In this document: in pieces, positions 16,312 to 26,334 of the stretch
Position numbering within the stretch: the stretch's first letter is position 1
How the letters are laid out: each line of letters begins with the position of its first letter
From: Cloacimonetes bacterium UBA5210
GTDB lineage: Bacteria > Cloacimonadota > Cloacimonadia > Cloacimonadales > Cloacimonadaceae
DNA: 63,770 nt
Direction: 5' to 3'
Assembly: GCA_002412625.1 (NCBI GenBank)
Contig: DHVK01000024.1
Span: 1 to 63,770, forward strand
Translations under genes and position numbers: made by a program
The notes under the pieces: generated by a model
What the model saw: only the letters and a program-made list of their open reading frames with translations
Databases searched by the model: none
Told to the model about the DNA's origin: nothing

Positions 16312-19215
16312 TTATTTCTCTGGCAGCAAAGTGATTAATCCGGTAAGTTCGAAGCTGGAAAGGATAGCTCCGACGATTACGATGGACAGAATAAAGAATT
16401 TGAAATAGTCCTGAGCTTTCAGGGTACCCAAAAGCATCGGTTCACGGTTCAAGTAGGCACTGGCGGCATACAGTTCTTCTCCGATCAGGGTGTAGTCGCA
16501 AGTAGTGATGAAGAACGGAATCTGAGTAATCTGGTCTGTACCGGCGACCTGCACCGCACCCACCGTATTTCCGGTTTCCGTCATCAACAGAGCTTCTGCG
16601 GCAAACATGCCCATGAAGAAGTTGGTTGCCATCCGCTCGCGGATCATGATACCATTGACGCCTGCCACATAGGCAAATTGGACGTTGGTAAGATAGAACA
16701 CGTTGTTGCGGTCGTAAGTATCCGGGCGACCCACCGCGTAGTGAGCTTCACGCACGATTTCTTGCGCGATTGGCATCACCAGGTAGTCGTAGCAGGGAAC
16801 GATGAGTTTGGTGTCATATTCCGCTGCGCGTTTGGCCACCACGCTCAGGATGCCCATGGAGGCGATCGTCGCTACATCTGATATTGATCCGTTGCCCATG
16901 CAATAAAGCATCGGACGCCCCATTTCGGTAGCACGGCCAATCGCGTTATCGATTTCCTGCAAGCCCGCAATCGGACGAATATAGAATTCTTTGCCGCGCC
17001 TGGACAGGGTCACGAAGGTAACCACGACTCCAAAGAACAACAATGTGGTAAACAGGGTTACCCATTTGTTTTGGTCAAACCAATTTGAGATCGGAGTGTG
17101 ATATACATATTTGCCATCCACCATTTCCGGGAAGGATTCCACGAACATGCCCCGGTTATCGGTTTTCACCACCATGAAGGTTTGGCTGCGCATATAGTTA
17201 TCATGGGCGGCAAGCACTTGTTTGACCCGGCTTCGGTTGCTGCCGGCATTCAGAGCCTGCAGCACCAGGTCGTTGTCGATATGCGCGTTCAGAATAGCCT
17301 GTTGCCCTTCAATCGCAGCTTCCAGCCTGGCCAGAGTAGCTTCGTCGGCACTTTCTTTCTGAGCTTCCAGTTCCGCGATTTGGGCTCTGGCATCGTTGAT
17401 CGTCCGTTCATACATCTCGCGTGCTCTTTGGGAAAAGAGACTGGTGCGCACCAAAACTTCGTTCTCGGCATCCCAGGTGAATTCCACTTCGTGGCTCATC
17501 AGGGTTACGGGTGCTCTACGGTCTCCCGGCAGCAGCGGGCGCGCTTTGCGTTCCACACCGGTAGGAGTGCTAAGATGCATTATCAGTGAATCCCCCTTGG
17601 CATAGCTGATTCCATATACCAATTTCTGGGCATTGTTGCCGTAGGGTATGGAAACATCCAGGGAGTTGTCAAACGAGGTGTTGCGCATGACCATACGCCA
17701 TGCCGGGGAGTGCATATATTTCCGGTAAACTACGTTGTAGATCCGGGATACATCTCTGTTGTTGCGATACAGCGCTCTGCCGGGCAGAAGGGCCATCATG
17801 GCAGGGTTATATTCCAGATCCTGTTCGATTGTATAATCCGCCGGGATTTCGGGGGTTCCGGTCATGCTGATACTTACTTTCAGCCCTCTGCGGAAGTCGT
17901 AGCCGACAGGGAGATTCAGAACAATGCTGTTGTCCTGATAAAACTCTTTGAGGGTGCTAATCTCTTCACCGGTATCGGGATCCGAGAAGGTAAACCAGAT
18001 ATTGTCCACTTCCTGAGTTTCGGTTTTATTCAGCTGATAGTTCACGCGCAGACGGGAGTTTTCTTTGTTCAGGGAAGTGGTTTTTACGATGAAGACAATG
18101 GGGTTGTCCCACACCACGGTGAGTCTGTCACCTTTGTCATTGGGCTTGTCTTCCACACTGAAGTCGGTGCGGGGAGGCAAGGCACTGCTGTCTGCAATGC
18201 GTGCTTTGGAGAGCGGAGAGAAGGATGAAGCGCCACTATAATCCACCAGTTCCAGCACAAAAGCCGCATCCCGATAGTTGGCAATCTCTTCATTCAGATC
18301 CACTTTGGTATAGTTTGGCAAGCTTCCGCTACCTACCGCTCCTTGGGTGATCAAGCGGCCTCGGCCTTCCATAGACTGCAGGTCGGCGAGGGTAGCTTCC
18401 CAGATCTCGGGGCTCATATTTGCTACCTGCCAGATGCGATACATATTCAATCCGCTTTTATTGATCGGATATTCCCACTCAAAACGCAGTTCTTTGCTAT
18501 CTTCCATTGCCACACTATATAGTGCGGGGGAGGGATCAGGGCTGTTTGGCACCGGGATGCCATCCATCACCGGAGCGTGGGGCAGCAAGCGTTGACGCTC
18601 ATCTACTGCCACTACGGTATAATAATACTGCACGCCGGGTTTCAGAAGTCCCAATACGGTCTGCTGATTCGCTTTCAAAGCGGCATAACTGCTAATGTCA
18701 TCGGCATTGGGATCGTCTATCACTTCCTGACTGCGAAAGTAGAAGTGATCACGCTTAGAGAGCGAAATCATCTGGAAATGCTCCAGCAAGGAAGCGGTGA
18801 ATTCCAGATCACGGGGAGGATTTCGATACAGAATGCCATCTTTCGGCTGTCCTTTTTCCCGTTTCAGTTTGGAAGGGAAAGTAATATCCGAAAGCTCACT
18901 GGCAGAGTTGTCATAATAATACATCACGTCCGAAGCCACACCACTCTTGGGGTTTACCTGGATGGTTTCCAGGAAAAACAGTTGGTCAGGCTTTATTCCA
19001 CGATATACACGGTATTCGATGATCCGTTTGCTGCGATCCAGCGGTTTCCAGGAAAGCATCAATCCCGTGCCGTCATCTGCCGGAACATCCGACACACTAA
19101 AATCTGCAACCACGTTCTCATCTCTTGGGACCTGCTGTTGGGCGGTTATCATCGTGAGTCCGAGGATAAACACCGAAAGCAGGATCAGGATAAGGCGACG
19201 CTTGTCTAACCTCAT
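16312..19215 (-). CDS. FN3-like/DUF6754-type membrane protein A
   Basis: 967 residues, first gene of the cluster. The start at ATG 19215 (MRLDKRRLILILL) has an AGGAGA site; the in-frame ATG at 19239 does not. Signal anchor; FN3-like domain near residues 35-80 (LMLSWKPLDRSKRIIEYRVY); further FN3-like stretches; a coiled coil at about 605-660 (MYERTINDARAQIAELEAQK) missing from paralogue B; a membrane helix at about 720-740; and the conserved DUF6754-like domain starting IRPIAGLQEI, ending with a second helix. The A and B tails align without gaps. Two such paralogues bracketing three small membrane proteins suggest a heteromeric complex. Biochemical role unknown. Confidence 0.8.
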   Translation of the reverse strand: MRLDKRRLILILLSVFILGLTMITAQQQVPRDENVVADFSVSDVPADDGTGLMLSWKPLDRSKRIIEYRVYRGIKPDQLFFLETIQVNPKSGVASDVMYYYDNSASELSDITFPSKLKREKGQPKDGILYRNPPRDLEFTASLLEHFQMISLSKRDHFYFRSQEVIDDPNADDISSYAALKANQQTVLGLLKPGVQYYYTVVAVDERQRLLPHAPVMDGIPVPNSPDPSPALYSVAMEDSKELRFEWEYPINKSGLNMYRIWQVANMSPEIWEATLADLQSMEGRGRLITQGAVGSGSLPNYTKVDLNEEIANYRDAAFVLELVDYSGASSFSPLSKARIADSSALPPRTDFSVEDKPNDKGDRLTVVWDNPIVFIVKTTSLNKENSRLRVNYQLNKTETQEVDNIWFTFSDPDTGEEISTLKEFYQDNSIVLNLPVGYDFRRGLKVSISMTGTPEIPADYTIEQDLEYNPAMMALLPGRALYRNNRDVSRIYNVVYRKYMHSPAWRMVMRNTSFDNSLDVSIPYGNNAQKLVYGISYAKGDSLIMHLSTPTGVERKARPLLPGDRRAPVTLMSHEVEFTWDAENEVLVRTSLFSQRAREMYERTINDARAQIAELEAQKESADEATLARLEAAIEGQQAILNAHIDNDLVLQALNAGSNRSRVKQVLAAHDNYMRSQTFMVVKTDNRGMFVESFPEMVDGKYVYHTPISNWFDQNKWVTLFTTLLFFGVVVTFVTLSRRGKEFYIRPIAGLQEIDNAIGRATEMGRPMLYCMGNGSISDVATIASMGILSVVAKRAAEYDTKLIVPCYDYLVMPIAQEIVREAHYAVGRPDTYDRNNVFYLTNVQFAYVAGVNGIMIRERMATNFFMGMFAAEALLMTETGNTVGAVQVAGTDQITQIPFFITTCDYTLIGEELYAASAYLNREPMLLGTLKAQDYFKFFILSIVIVGAILSSFELTGLITLLPEK

Positions 19216-19450
19216 ACGTTTCTCTCCTATTTGGTACATTAAAAAATATATTATCTCACTGTCTGTCCAACTGCTTTGAAAAGCCCTATTATGTCAAACA
19301 CTTTTTTGGAGAAAGTGGAATTGAAGCCCTTGACGGGAGCTTGCTGATCACTGATTAACCCAAAACCGGCACGCGGAACTCTCCCCACGGAAAAATGGCT
19401 GCTACAAAAAACACTTGACCTTTCTACGGCACTGTTTGCTGAATGCACCC

Positions 19451-20308
19451 ATGTTTGAGATTAATGATTGCAGAGTCCGCCTTGCCCGGCCGGAAGATAA
19501 AGCCGGGCTCATCGAGATTTCCCGGCACATCTGGGATGGGCACGACTATCTGCCCAAGATCGTGGATAGTTGGATCGCCGAGCCTTGGTTCTATGTTTGT
19601 GAATATCATGGCAAGATCATCGCTTGCCTGAAACTGAGCCGCTTTCCGGATAAAGTCCTGTGGTTTGAAGGGCTGCGGGTGCACAAGGACTTTCAGGGCA
19701 AAGGCGTGGCAAAACTGCTGAACCAGGAGCTCATGCGCCTGGCGCAAAGCCTGAAAGCAGAAGATCCCGCGCTCAGCTTTGAATTTTGCACATATTACAA
19801 GAATGTGGAAAGCCTGGCGCTTACCGCCAAGCTTGGTTCCCGGCAGGTCGCAGGATTTTTCAGTATGGAAAAGCACGGAGTTTATCGAGTTGCAGAACCG
19901 GAGTTTGTTAGCGATTTTGGCATGGAGATCTTCGTGAACTATCCCTCTTACCTCCCCCTGAACTGGCATGCCGTGCACAACAAGGAAAGCAGTCTGGAGT
20001 TTATCCGCAGCCATGCGCGGGTGTTTCGCACACCTCGCGCCACCTATCTCGTGGGCACAGTAGGCGAGCGCTGCATCACTCTGCTGGACGCACCGATGCC
20101 GGATATAACGCGAGACCTGCCGTATTTTCAGTACTTCTTTGGGATCGGGAAACGCATCAATGTGACCTTGAGTTCGTCTTTCGAAGAAAGTCTGGAAATG
20201 ATGAAAAAGTTCAAATTCTATTTTTGGGAAGATGATAGGGAACAAGCGCTGAATATGCTGGTCTTTACTCTGCCGGGGAAACTGCCTTCGGAAAACCGTC
20301 TCTCCTGA
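19451..20308 (+). CDS. GNAT-family N-acetyltransferase
   Basis: 285 residues from ATG 19451 (MFEINDCRVRLARPED). An upstream in-frame TTG at 19415 is a poorer start. GNAT acetyl-CoA-binding motif A is clear: LRVHKDFQGKGVAKLLNQEL at about residues 77-96, after the strand VLWFEGL. The C-terminal 120 residues are a second, less conserved domain. The acceptor is unknown. No Shine-Dalgarno site precedes the ATG; a TTGACC hexamer 31-36 bp upstream suggests a promoter close to the start and a very short or absent leader, which is inference. It is divergent from the DUF6754 operon. Confidence 0.85.
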   Translation: MFEINDCRVRLARPEDKAGLIEISRHIWDGHDYLPKIVDSWIAEPWFYVCEYHGKIIACLKLSRFPDKVLWFEGLRVHKDFQGKGVAKLLNQELMRLAQSLKAEDPALSFEFCTYYKNVESLALTAKLGSRQVAGFFSMEKHGVYRVAEPEFVSDFGMEIFVNYPSYLPLNWHAVHNKESSLEFIRSHARVFRTPRATYLVGTVGERCITLLDAPMPDITRDLPYFQYFFGIGKRINVTLSSSFEESLEMMKKFKFYFWEDDREQALNMLVFTLPGKLPSENRLS

Positions 20309-20335
20309 GGCGGCTCGTTTTCGTCCCAGCCTCGT

Positions 20336-20636
20336 CCGGAACACGTTTCTCCCGAACCGTTTTTCTGTCAAATAGCACCCAGCTACGAGTTGCTCGTTAT
20401 CCCCACAGCCCTCTTCACCCTCAAAACTGCCCTTCCTTGCCGCATTTCCAAAGCCGGGATCAAGCTGATCTCAAGCTGTTATTCTCGGATGAACACAGCA
20501 CAATAACAGCATAACATTGCCTTAAACTTGCATTAACTGATCAGGCATGGAAGCCTTATCCCTGATGTATCCCCGGAACACGTTTCTCCTGAACCGTTTT
20601 TCTGTCAAATAGCACCCGGCTACGAGTTGCTCGTTA
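20336..20636. repeat. Dispersed intergenic repeat, copy 3 (A-B-A)
   Basis: Two 64-bp module A copies (20336-20399 and 20573-20636) are direct repeats with only two mismatches by eye; both contain ACACGTTTCTCC, CCGTTTTTCTGTCAAATAGC and CTACGAGTTGCTCGTTA. Module B lies between them (about 20458-20520, CTCAAGCTGTTATTCTCGG). This is the best-preserved copy. The spurious peptide CYLTEKRF arises from it on the minus strand. Confidence 0.85.
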
Positions 20637-20756
20637 ACTCCATAGCCAGGTTCTTGACCATACCTGCCAGTATAGCCTATCCCCCATTTATGGATTGCCA
20701 GTCTCGAAACCAGAATAAACAAAAAAGGCTCTCTTTCAAACTAAGTGGGTAATCAG

Positions 20757-20779
20757 AAAAAAAGCTCCCCGAAGGGAGC
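20757..20779 (-). terminator. Terminator-like hairpin left of the inverted-repeat element
   Basis: GCTCCC (20764-20769) / GGGAGC (20774-20779) with seven A on the plus strand before it, a T-run on the minus strand. Nearly the same sequence as the hairpin at 21131-21154, on the other side of the 335-bp element. Confidence 0.7.
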
Positions 20780-20789
20780 ATTTACAGAC

Positions 20790-21124
20790 TGTTGACAAAG
20801 CCCATAATCACAAGATTCAAACATCTGCGTCATTGATTGCTGAATCCCGTAGGGATGGCATTTTGGATAGATAATGCATTGTTATATATATTAATAGAGT
20901 CCTGTAGGGACGGAATAACATCTTTTTGTTTGGTCAGTTTAGAATATGTCGTCCCTACAGGACTCGAATCAGTTTTATGTTAAGATATAGTCTATCTAAA
21001 ATACCGTCCCGCTGGGACTTAACTCCTGATAGAAATGTTGCTTTTCATAATGAATCCAATATTATGAAAGCTTGGGATTATCTTCATATCGTAATGTAAG
21101 CAAAATCCACGGACTTTGTCAACA
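20790..21124. mobile_element. 335-bp MITE-like element with terminal inverted repeats
   Basis: Ends TGTTGACAAAGCCC (20790-20803) and its inverse at 21111-21124 with one mismatch in 14. Inside is a perfect 16-bp inverted repeat GAGTCCTGTAGGGACG (20897-20912 and 20950-20965), plus two related short palindromic units near 20843 (ATCCCGTAGGGATG) and 21003 (CCGTCCCGCTGGGACT). It contains no open frame of useful length and no transposase. Non-autonomous mobility is inference. Confidence 0.6.
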
Positions 21125-21130
21125 ACCTAA

Positions 21131-21154
21131 AAAGGCTCCCCGAAGGGAGCCTTT
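21131..21154. terminator. Bidirectional terminator of the 1717-residue protein gene
   Basis: A perfect 10-bp stem AAAGGCTCCC / GGGAGCCTTT with a CGAA loop, A-rich on its left. It lies 27 bp beyond the stop at 21181 and could stop transcription from both sides. Confidence 0.85.
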
Positions 21155-21180
21155 AGTGTATTCATGGATAAGCTTTGGGC

Positions 21181-24100
21181 TTATTTCATGAGGATCATTT
21201 TCTTGGTTGAGCTGTACTTGCCGGTGTTCATCTTGAAGTAGTAAACACCGCTGGATACTGCGCGACCGTTGTTATCGGAACCATTCCAAACCACGGTATG
21301 GGTTCCGGCTTCTCTTACGTCGTTCACAAGCTTACGGACCATCTGGCCTTTCACGTTGTAAATTTCGATAGAAACTGGAGCAGCTTGCTTCAGGCTGAAA
21401 CTGATGTTGGTTTCAGGATTGAAGGGGTTCGGATAGTTGCCTTTCAGTTCGGTGGTATATACAGGAGCTACGCCGTCTTCATTGGAGACAGGACCGGTGA
21501 TGGTCACGTCGTCCACGAAGAAGATGAAGGCATCGTTGGATACACATTGGATACCCACATAGATGTTCTGGCCGTCATAAGCGGCTAGGTCGTAGGTATA
21601 TTCTGTCCATTCAACAGGAGCAGAAACATGGGTTCCGGCACTGATGATGGTGAAGTTTGCAGCAGCGGTTCCGGTGGTGGAAACGCCCACTTTGAAGCTT
21701 TCCAAACCGTATAGATCGGTGTAGCTCTTGGCCCAGAATTTCAGCTCACCGCCACCGGGGATTTGCGGGGTGATCATCCAATCGTTGTTCGTAGGAGTTG
21801 TTGCGGCAAAGCTGGCAGCCATTTTGGCGCCGCTGTGCGCAGGGGTTTCTTCCAACGGAGGCACGGTGGCAGCCGGGTTGAAGATGATGTAAGCCATTGC
21901 GCTACCGCTTCCGGGGAAAGTGATGCCTTCGAAGCCGTAGGTAGGAGATTGGTCGACGTCAAGCAGAGTCCAGGGAGCGAAGGTGAGTGCGAAGTTGTCA
22001 TAACTTTCGAAATCATCGCTCAGAACCATCGTGCTGGCAGGAAGGTTGAAGTTCACGGTAGTAGTTCCACCGGTTACCACAACGATGCCGGGCTGAGTTA
22101 CTGCGCTGTAGTTCGGGTGGCTGGCAGTAACGGAGTGAGTTCCGGCAGGAAGGATGAGACTATAAGCACCATTGGTGTTTGTGGTGGCAGTGGTGGTGCC
22201 GGATGTAACGGTAGCACCGCTGATGGGTTGGTTGCTTACATTGCGGACGAAACCGGCAATAGTGCCAACCTGAGTGAGTCTTTCCAGAGGATTGGAGAAT
22301 GCTGCATTGGAAAGAGCACCACCGGTATAAACAGCCTTGACTGCCCATTTGTACATACCATCAGGCAGTGTGTTCCACTGAGTATCCTGATGCGCGGTAG
22401 CGGTGATGGTTTGCGGGGTAAGGGCATTCCACTGAGCTTCATTGGATTCCTGACCCTGAAGCAGACGCCATACTTTGTATCCTTCCATGGCGCGTTCTTG
22501 GTTGAACTGCTCGAAGTTGGTCTTGGTGTCCAGAGCGATGAGGCCGCCACGGTCGGGACCGCTGTAGCCTACGTAGCCCTGGATGTTCCAGTTGGAGTTA
22601 AGGTCAGGATTCAAGGAAATGAGAGTACCCCAAGCGCCTTGGTAGTAAATCATGTTGCCGAAGCCATTGGTGGCAGGACCGGCATCTGTGCCGGCAGGGT
22701 AGCCGCTGGTTACGTTGCAGCGATAGCCAAACCACAGTTCTTCGGTTCCGGTGATGGTTACAGGGTTGGTAAGGGTAACGGTGTTGTAAGTATCAAGGAC
22801 AGGGGTGAAGGTCTGGTCCACAACCATGGTGCCAGGAGCGGAGGCAGTGCCACCGGTCCAGACGCGCAGAGAGAATTGACCGGCAGAAACAGGCCATACC
22901 TTGAGGGCATGCAGGCTCATTCCGGCATATTCGGTAAGGGCGCTGGCAGGGAAACGAACGGCAACGTCGAAATCAGCTGCTCCGCCGGTTCCGATACCAT
23001 CATCGTTTTCACCACTGTCGTAGTGAATCCATTCGCCACCGGCAGTACCGGGAGCCATCCAGGTGATATTTACATTGTTGCCGGCCTGTTCTGCTTGAAC
23101 AGCAGCAGGTGGCAGAGTGATTTCGGTTAAGGTGAAGTCGGCTGTAGTGGTCTGAGTTCCGGTGACCACGATGTTATTCAGAGTAGCAGCCTGGTAGCCG
23201 GTCTTGGCAGCGGTAACTGTGTAAGTTCCGGCATAGACGGGGAAGCTGTAGATGCCGGTAGCGTTGGTGGTTCCGCTGTAGTCACCGGCGGTGACGGTTG
23301 CGCCTTGCACGGGCAATCCGGTACCGAATTCGGTAACGGTGCCGGTGAGGGTTCCCATCATGCCTTTGTGCAGTTCAGCAGAGAAGGCTGCGGGAGACAT
23401 CACGTTATTGGTATAAACGGCTTTCACGGCATATTTGTATATTCCGGAAGGCAGCGGACCCCAAGCATTGTCGGCATAAGAAGTTTGACCATATACGCTA
23501 GGAGTGAGGGTGGTCCAGTTGGCTTCGTTGGTCTGATCAGCAGCCAAGAGGCGATATACTTTGTAACCTTGCAGAGCGCGGGTTTCAGTAGTTCTGCTGG
23601 GGCTAACGATGTTCACCGGGTTGGCTTCAACGATACTGCGGCCGGCATTGATGTTTCTGAAAGCCGGAGTGGTCGTTGTGTTCGAGACAGAACTGGAAGC
23701 AGTGCGAAGCATAGCATCGCCTACGTAGAAATCATCCACGAAGAAGATGAAGGCATCGTCGGATAAGCACTGAACGCCTACGTAGATCTGCTGGCCGGCA
23801 TAAGCGGAGAGATCATAGACGTATTCAGTCCATTCTACAGGGGCCTGGATATAGCTGGCGCCGCTGATGATGGTGAAGTTCGCGGGAGCAGTTCCGGTGT
23901 TGGATACGCCTACTTTGAAGCGTTCCAGACCGTACTGAGCTGTGTAGCTTTTTGCCCAGAATCTAACCTGGCCACCGCCCATTACTTGGGGAGTGATCAG
24001 CCAATCGTTGTTGGGAGGAGTGATTGAGGCAAAGCTGGCGGCGAATTTGCTGCCGCTGTGAGCAGGGGTTTCTTCCAGCGGGGGAACGGTGGTGCTGGGG

Positions 24101-26334
24101 TTGAAGATGATGTAGGACATCGGGGTTCCGGAGTTCGGGAAAGTGATTCCGGTGAAACCGTAGGTATCGGATTGATCTACATCAACCAGAGTCCAATCTC
24201 CAAAGGCAACGGAGAAATCAGCATAGGCTTCGAAGTCATCTTCAAATCCGCTTCCGCCAGGAACCGGAGCTTGCCATTCCAGGGCTACATAGGAGAAATC
24301 ATCAGATTCAGTAGCTACCAAAGCAGATGGAGGATAAGCTACTTCATTGACGATGATGTCGCCCATGTTTACAGGAGTGGTGCCCACTTCCACGGTTCCG
24401 GTATTGGCGGCATAACCCACAGCGTTTGCGTTGAAGGTATATGTGTGGCCGCTGAATACGTTCGGAATAGTGAATACGCCACTGGCGTTTGTGGTGGCGG
24501 TGTAGGCTTCATAGCCGGCAAGGGTGATGGTTGCATCAGCAATGCCAACTGTGGGAGCGTCACTACCAACGATTCTGCCGGTAACTGCAACCTGGGGAAG
24601 CAGGGTCATGGCGAAGTTCTGTGTGGTAGTTTCGTCTTCAATGATGGTCACGTTGTGGGTTGTGTTTGCATAGCCGTGCTTGCTGGCGGTAACAACCTGA
24701 GCTCCAACCGGCACATGAGGCAGGGTGAAGGTGCCGTCGGCAGCGGTCATGGTAGAGAATACAGTGTCTTCTACTTCGATGAGCACGCCGGCAAGAGGCG
24801 CACCGTTATCGGTGGCCATGCCGGTGAGGCTGCCCATGTCGTCCACAAGCAGGAAGAAGCGGGCATTGGCGCGCATCGTTTCGGTGGATCCGGTGGTTGC
24901 CACGTTTGCCGGAGCGGAATCGCTCTGATAGCGCAGGGCGCTATTATACGTGGTAGAAGTGTGGAAAACCGAAGCATTCTGGGTATAGTTTCCGGGAATG
25001 AGATCGGTCACGATGTCGATCAATAGGTTTGAAGCGCCATCCCAGAAGAAGGGAGTGCTGAAAACATGCATGTTCCAACCGACTACTGGTATAAACTCGG
25101 CAGATTGGAATACTTGGCTATATTCTCCAGCTTCGAAGGTGGTGCTAAGTGTGGTCTGAGTAGTATTTTTAACTCTTACTCTGTAGTTTGGCATCGGAGA
25201 GCAAGTGTTCAACGCTGATACATTGAACGCCATCGAGTTGATAAGCCCGGGAGCTGCGCCGGCGGTATACATATCAGCGGCGGTATAGAGATACTGCTGA
25301 CGGAAGTTTTTGTAGTATGTGCCATAGGGAGTAGGGGTTCCGGTATCTGAGTTCACATCGGTGCCGGTGCCTACTTCAACGACCAGCAGGCCTGCTTCCA
25401 TCACGTTGACAGTAATCATATTGGTTTCGTCGTTGGCAGGGTTTTCGTCGCCGGCCATTACAACTTTACCATAAAGCTGGGTCTCGCCTACTACAGTAGG
25501 AGTCCAAGGCAGGGTAAAGGTTAGAGTTTCTTGGGGTTGAATCATGGTTCCGGCTACGCTGCCGAGTTCCACGCCGCCCACCTGCATCAGTTTCACTGTG
25601 TATGTGCTTACGGGGGTCTGGCTGTAGTTCTTAACCGAAACGTTATAGTTCACGGTGGAGTTTACGTTCGGAGTGGTGGTACCGGTGATGGTCATAGCGT
25701 TGAGGTCCATGATGTCAAGAGCAGCCATATTGAGCTGCATGTTGGCACGGTTCAAGGAAGTGGTGCCGGTGGTGCCGGTGCTTCCGTTAGCCGTGTCGCT
25801 CTCGAAACGCAGAGCGCTGTTGAAAGCGGTTGCAGTAAAAGATGCCGAGGCGTTTTCGGTGTAAGCACCGGGAATCATATCTGTAACGATTTCAAAAATC
25901 AGGTTGGCAGCGCCGTCCCAGTTGAAGGGAGTGCTGAAGGTGTGTGTGTTCCAACCTTGTACAGGCATAAACTCCGCAACCTGAAACACTTCAGTGTAGG
26001 TGCCGACTTCAAAGGTCGTAGAAAGTACGTTAAGGGTAGTTGTCTTTACACGAATCTTGAAGTTTGGCATCGGGGAGCAAGTGTTCAAAGCCTGAACATG
26101 AAACCCGATGGAATTGATGTTTCCGGGGCCTCCGCCGATATCGTTGAGCTCGGTAGCCCGAACCAGATATTGCTGGCGGAAACTTTTGTAGTACGTACCA
26201 TAAGGGGTAGGGGCGGTGTAGATGGTGTTGGCTTGGGTTCCCTCTCCCAATGTTACGGTTACCTGGGCAAAGATGGTACTGCTAAGACTGAGTCCCAGTA
26301 TTAACAGCAGCGTGAAAAGCAATAATTTTCTCAT
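21181..26334 (-). CDS. Large modular surface protein with C-terminal sorting domain
   Basis: 1717 residues. The start is ATG 26334 (MRKLLLFTLLLI) with an AAAGGAG site; the open frame to 26517 is leader. Order: signal peptide; two copies of a ~175-residue beta module starting PYGTYYK (about residues 45 and 340); several carboxypeptidase-regulatory-like (Ig-like) repeats with GxxxxDAtG-type loops; two choice-of-anchor-J-like domains (VDQSDTYGFTGITFP and VDQSPTYGFEGITFP); FN3-like linkers; and a FlgD-like sorting domain (NYPNPFNPETNISFSL to KKMILMK). A secreted, probably cell-surface adhesin-like or polymer-binding protein; no catalytic motif is visible. It lies 74 bp from the clpB stop behind its own promoter. 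Confidence 0.85.
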   Translation of the reverse strand: MRKLLLFTLLLILGLSLSSTIFAQVTVTLGEGTQANTIYTAPTPYGTYYKSFRQQYLVRATELNDIGGGPGNINSIGFHVQALNTCSPMPNFKIRVKTTTLNVLSTTFEVGTYTEVFQVAEFMPVQGWNTHTFSTPFNWDGAANLIFEIVTDMIPGAYTENASASFTATAFNSALRFESDTANGSTGTTGTTSLNRANMQLNMAALDIMDLNAMTITGTTTPNVNSTVNYNVSVKNYSQTPVSTYTVKLMQVGGVELGSVAGTMIQPQETLTFTLPWTPTVVGETQLYGKVVMAGDENPANDETNMITVNVMEAGLLVVEVGTGTDVNSDTGTPTPYGTYYKNFRQQYLYTAADMYTAGAAPGLINSMAFNVSALNTCSPMPNYRVRVKNTTQTTLSTTFEAGEYSQVFQSAEFIPVVGWNMHVFSTPFFWDGASNLLIDIVTDLIPGNYTQNASVFHTSTTYNSALRYQSDSAPANVATTGSTETMRANARFFLLVDDMGSLTGMATDNGAPLAGVLIEVEDTVFSTMTAADGTFTLPHVPVGAQVVTASKHGYANTTHNVTIIEDETTTQNFAMTLLPQVAVTGRIVGSDAPTVGIADATITLAGYEAYTATTNASGVFTIPNVFSGHTYTFNANAVGYAANTGTVEVGTTPVNMGDIIVNEVAYPPSALVATESDDFSYVALEWQAPVPGGSGFEDDFEAYADFSVAFGDWTLVDVDQSDTYGFTGITFPNSGTPMSYIIFNPSTTVPPLEETPAHSGSKFAASFASITPPNNDWLITPQVMGGGQVRFWAKSYTAQYGLERFKVGVSNTGTAPANFTIISGASYIQAPVEWTEYVYDLSAYAGQQIYVGVQCLSDDAFIFFVDDFYVGDAMLRTASSSVSNTTTTPAFRNINAGRSIVEANPVNIVSPSRTTETRALQGYKVYRLLAADQTNEANWTTLTPSVYGQTSYADNAWGPLPSGIYKYAVKAVYTNNVMSPAAFSAELHKGMMGTLTGTVTEFGTGLPVQGATVTAGDYSGTTNATGIYSFPVYAGTYTVTAAKTGYQAATLNNIVVTGTQTTTADFTLTEITLPPAAVQAEQAGNNVNITWMAPGTAGGEWIHYDSGENDDGIGTGGAADFDVAVRFPASALTEYAGMSLHALKVWPVSAGQFSLRVWTGGTASAPGTMVVDQTFTPVLDTYNTVTLTNPVTITGTEELWFGYRCNVTSGYPAGTDAGPATNGFGNMIYYQGAWGTLISLNPDLNSNWNIQGYVGYSGPDRGGLIALDTKTNFEQFNQERAMEGYKVWRLLQGQESNEAQWNALTPQTITATAHQDTQWNTLPDGMYKWAVKAVYTGGALSNAAFSNPLERLTQVGTIAGFVRNVSNQPISGATVTSGTTTATTNTNGAYSLILPAGTHSVTASHPNYSAVTQPGIVVVTGGTTTVNFNLPASTMVLSDDFESYDNFALTFAPWTLLDVDQSPTYGFEGITFPGSGSAMAYIIFNPAATVPPLEETPAHSGAKMAASFAATTPTNNDWMITPQIPGGGELKFWAKSYTDLYGLESFKVGVSTTGTAAANFTIISAGTHVSAPVEWTEYTYDLAAYDGQNIYVGIQCVSNDAFIFFVDDVTITGPVSNEDGVAPVYTTELKGNYPNPFNPETNISFSLKQAAPVSIEIYNVKGQMVRKLVNDVREAGTHTVVWNGSDNNGRAVSSGVYYFKMNTGKYSSTKKMILMK

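Noticed and set aside
19424..20371. 315-residue frame antisense to the GNAT gene
   Set aside because: The plus strand carries a clear acetyltransferase motif; the antisense frame is a GC-bias shadow.
20790..21124. CRISPR array from the repeated GTAGGGACG units
   Set aside because: The units are palindromic, in both orientations, unevenly spaced and few; no cas genes nearby.
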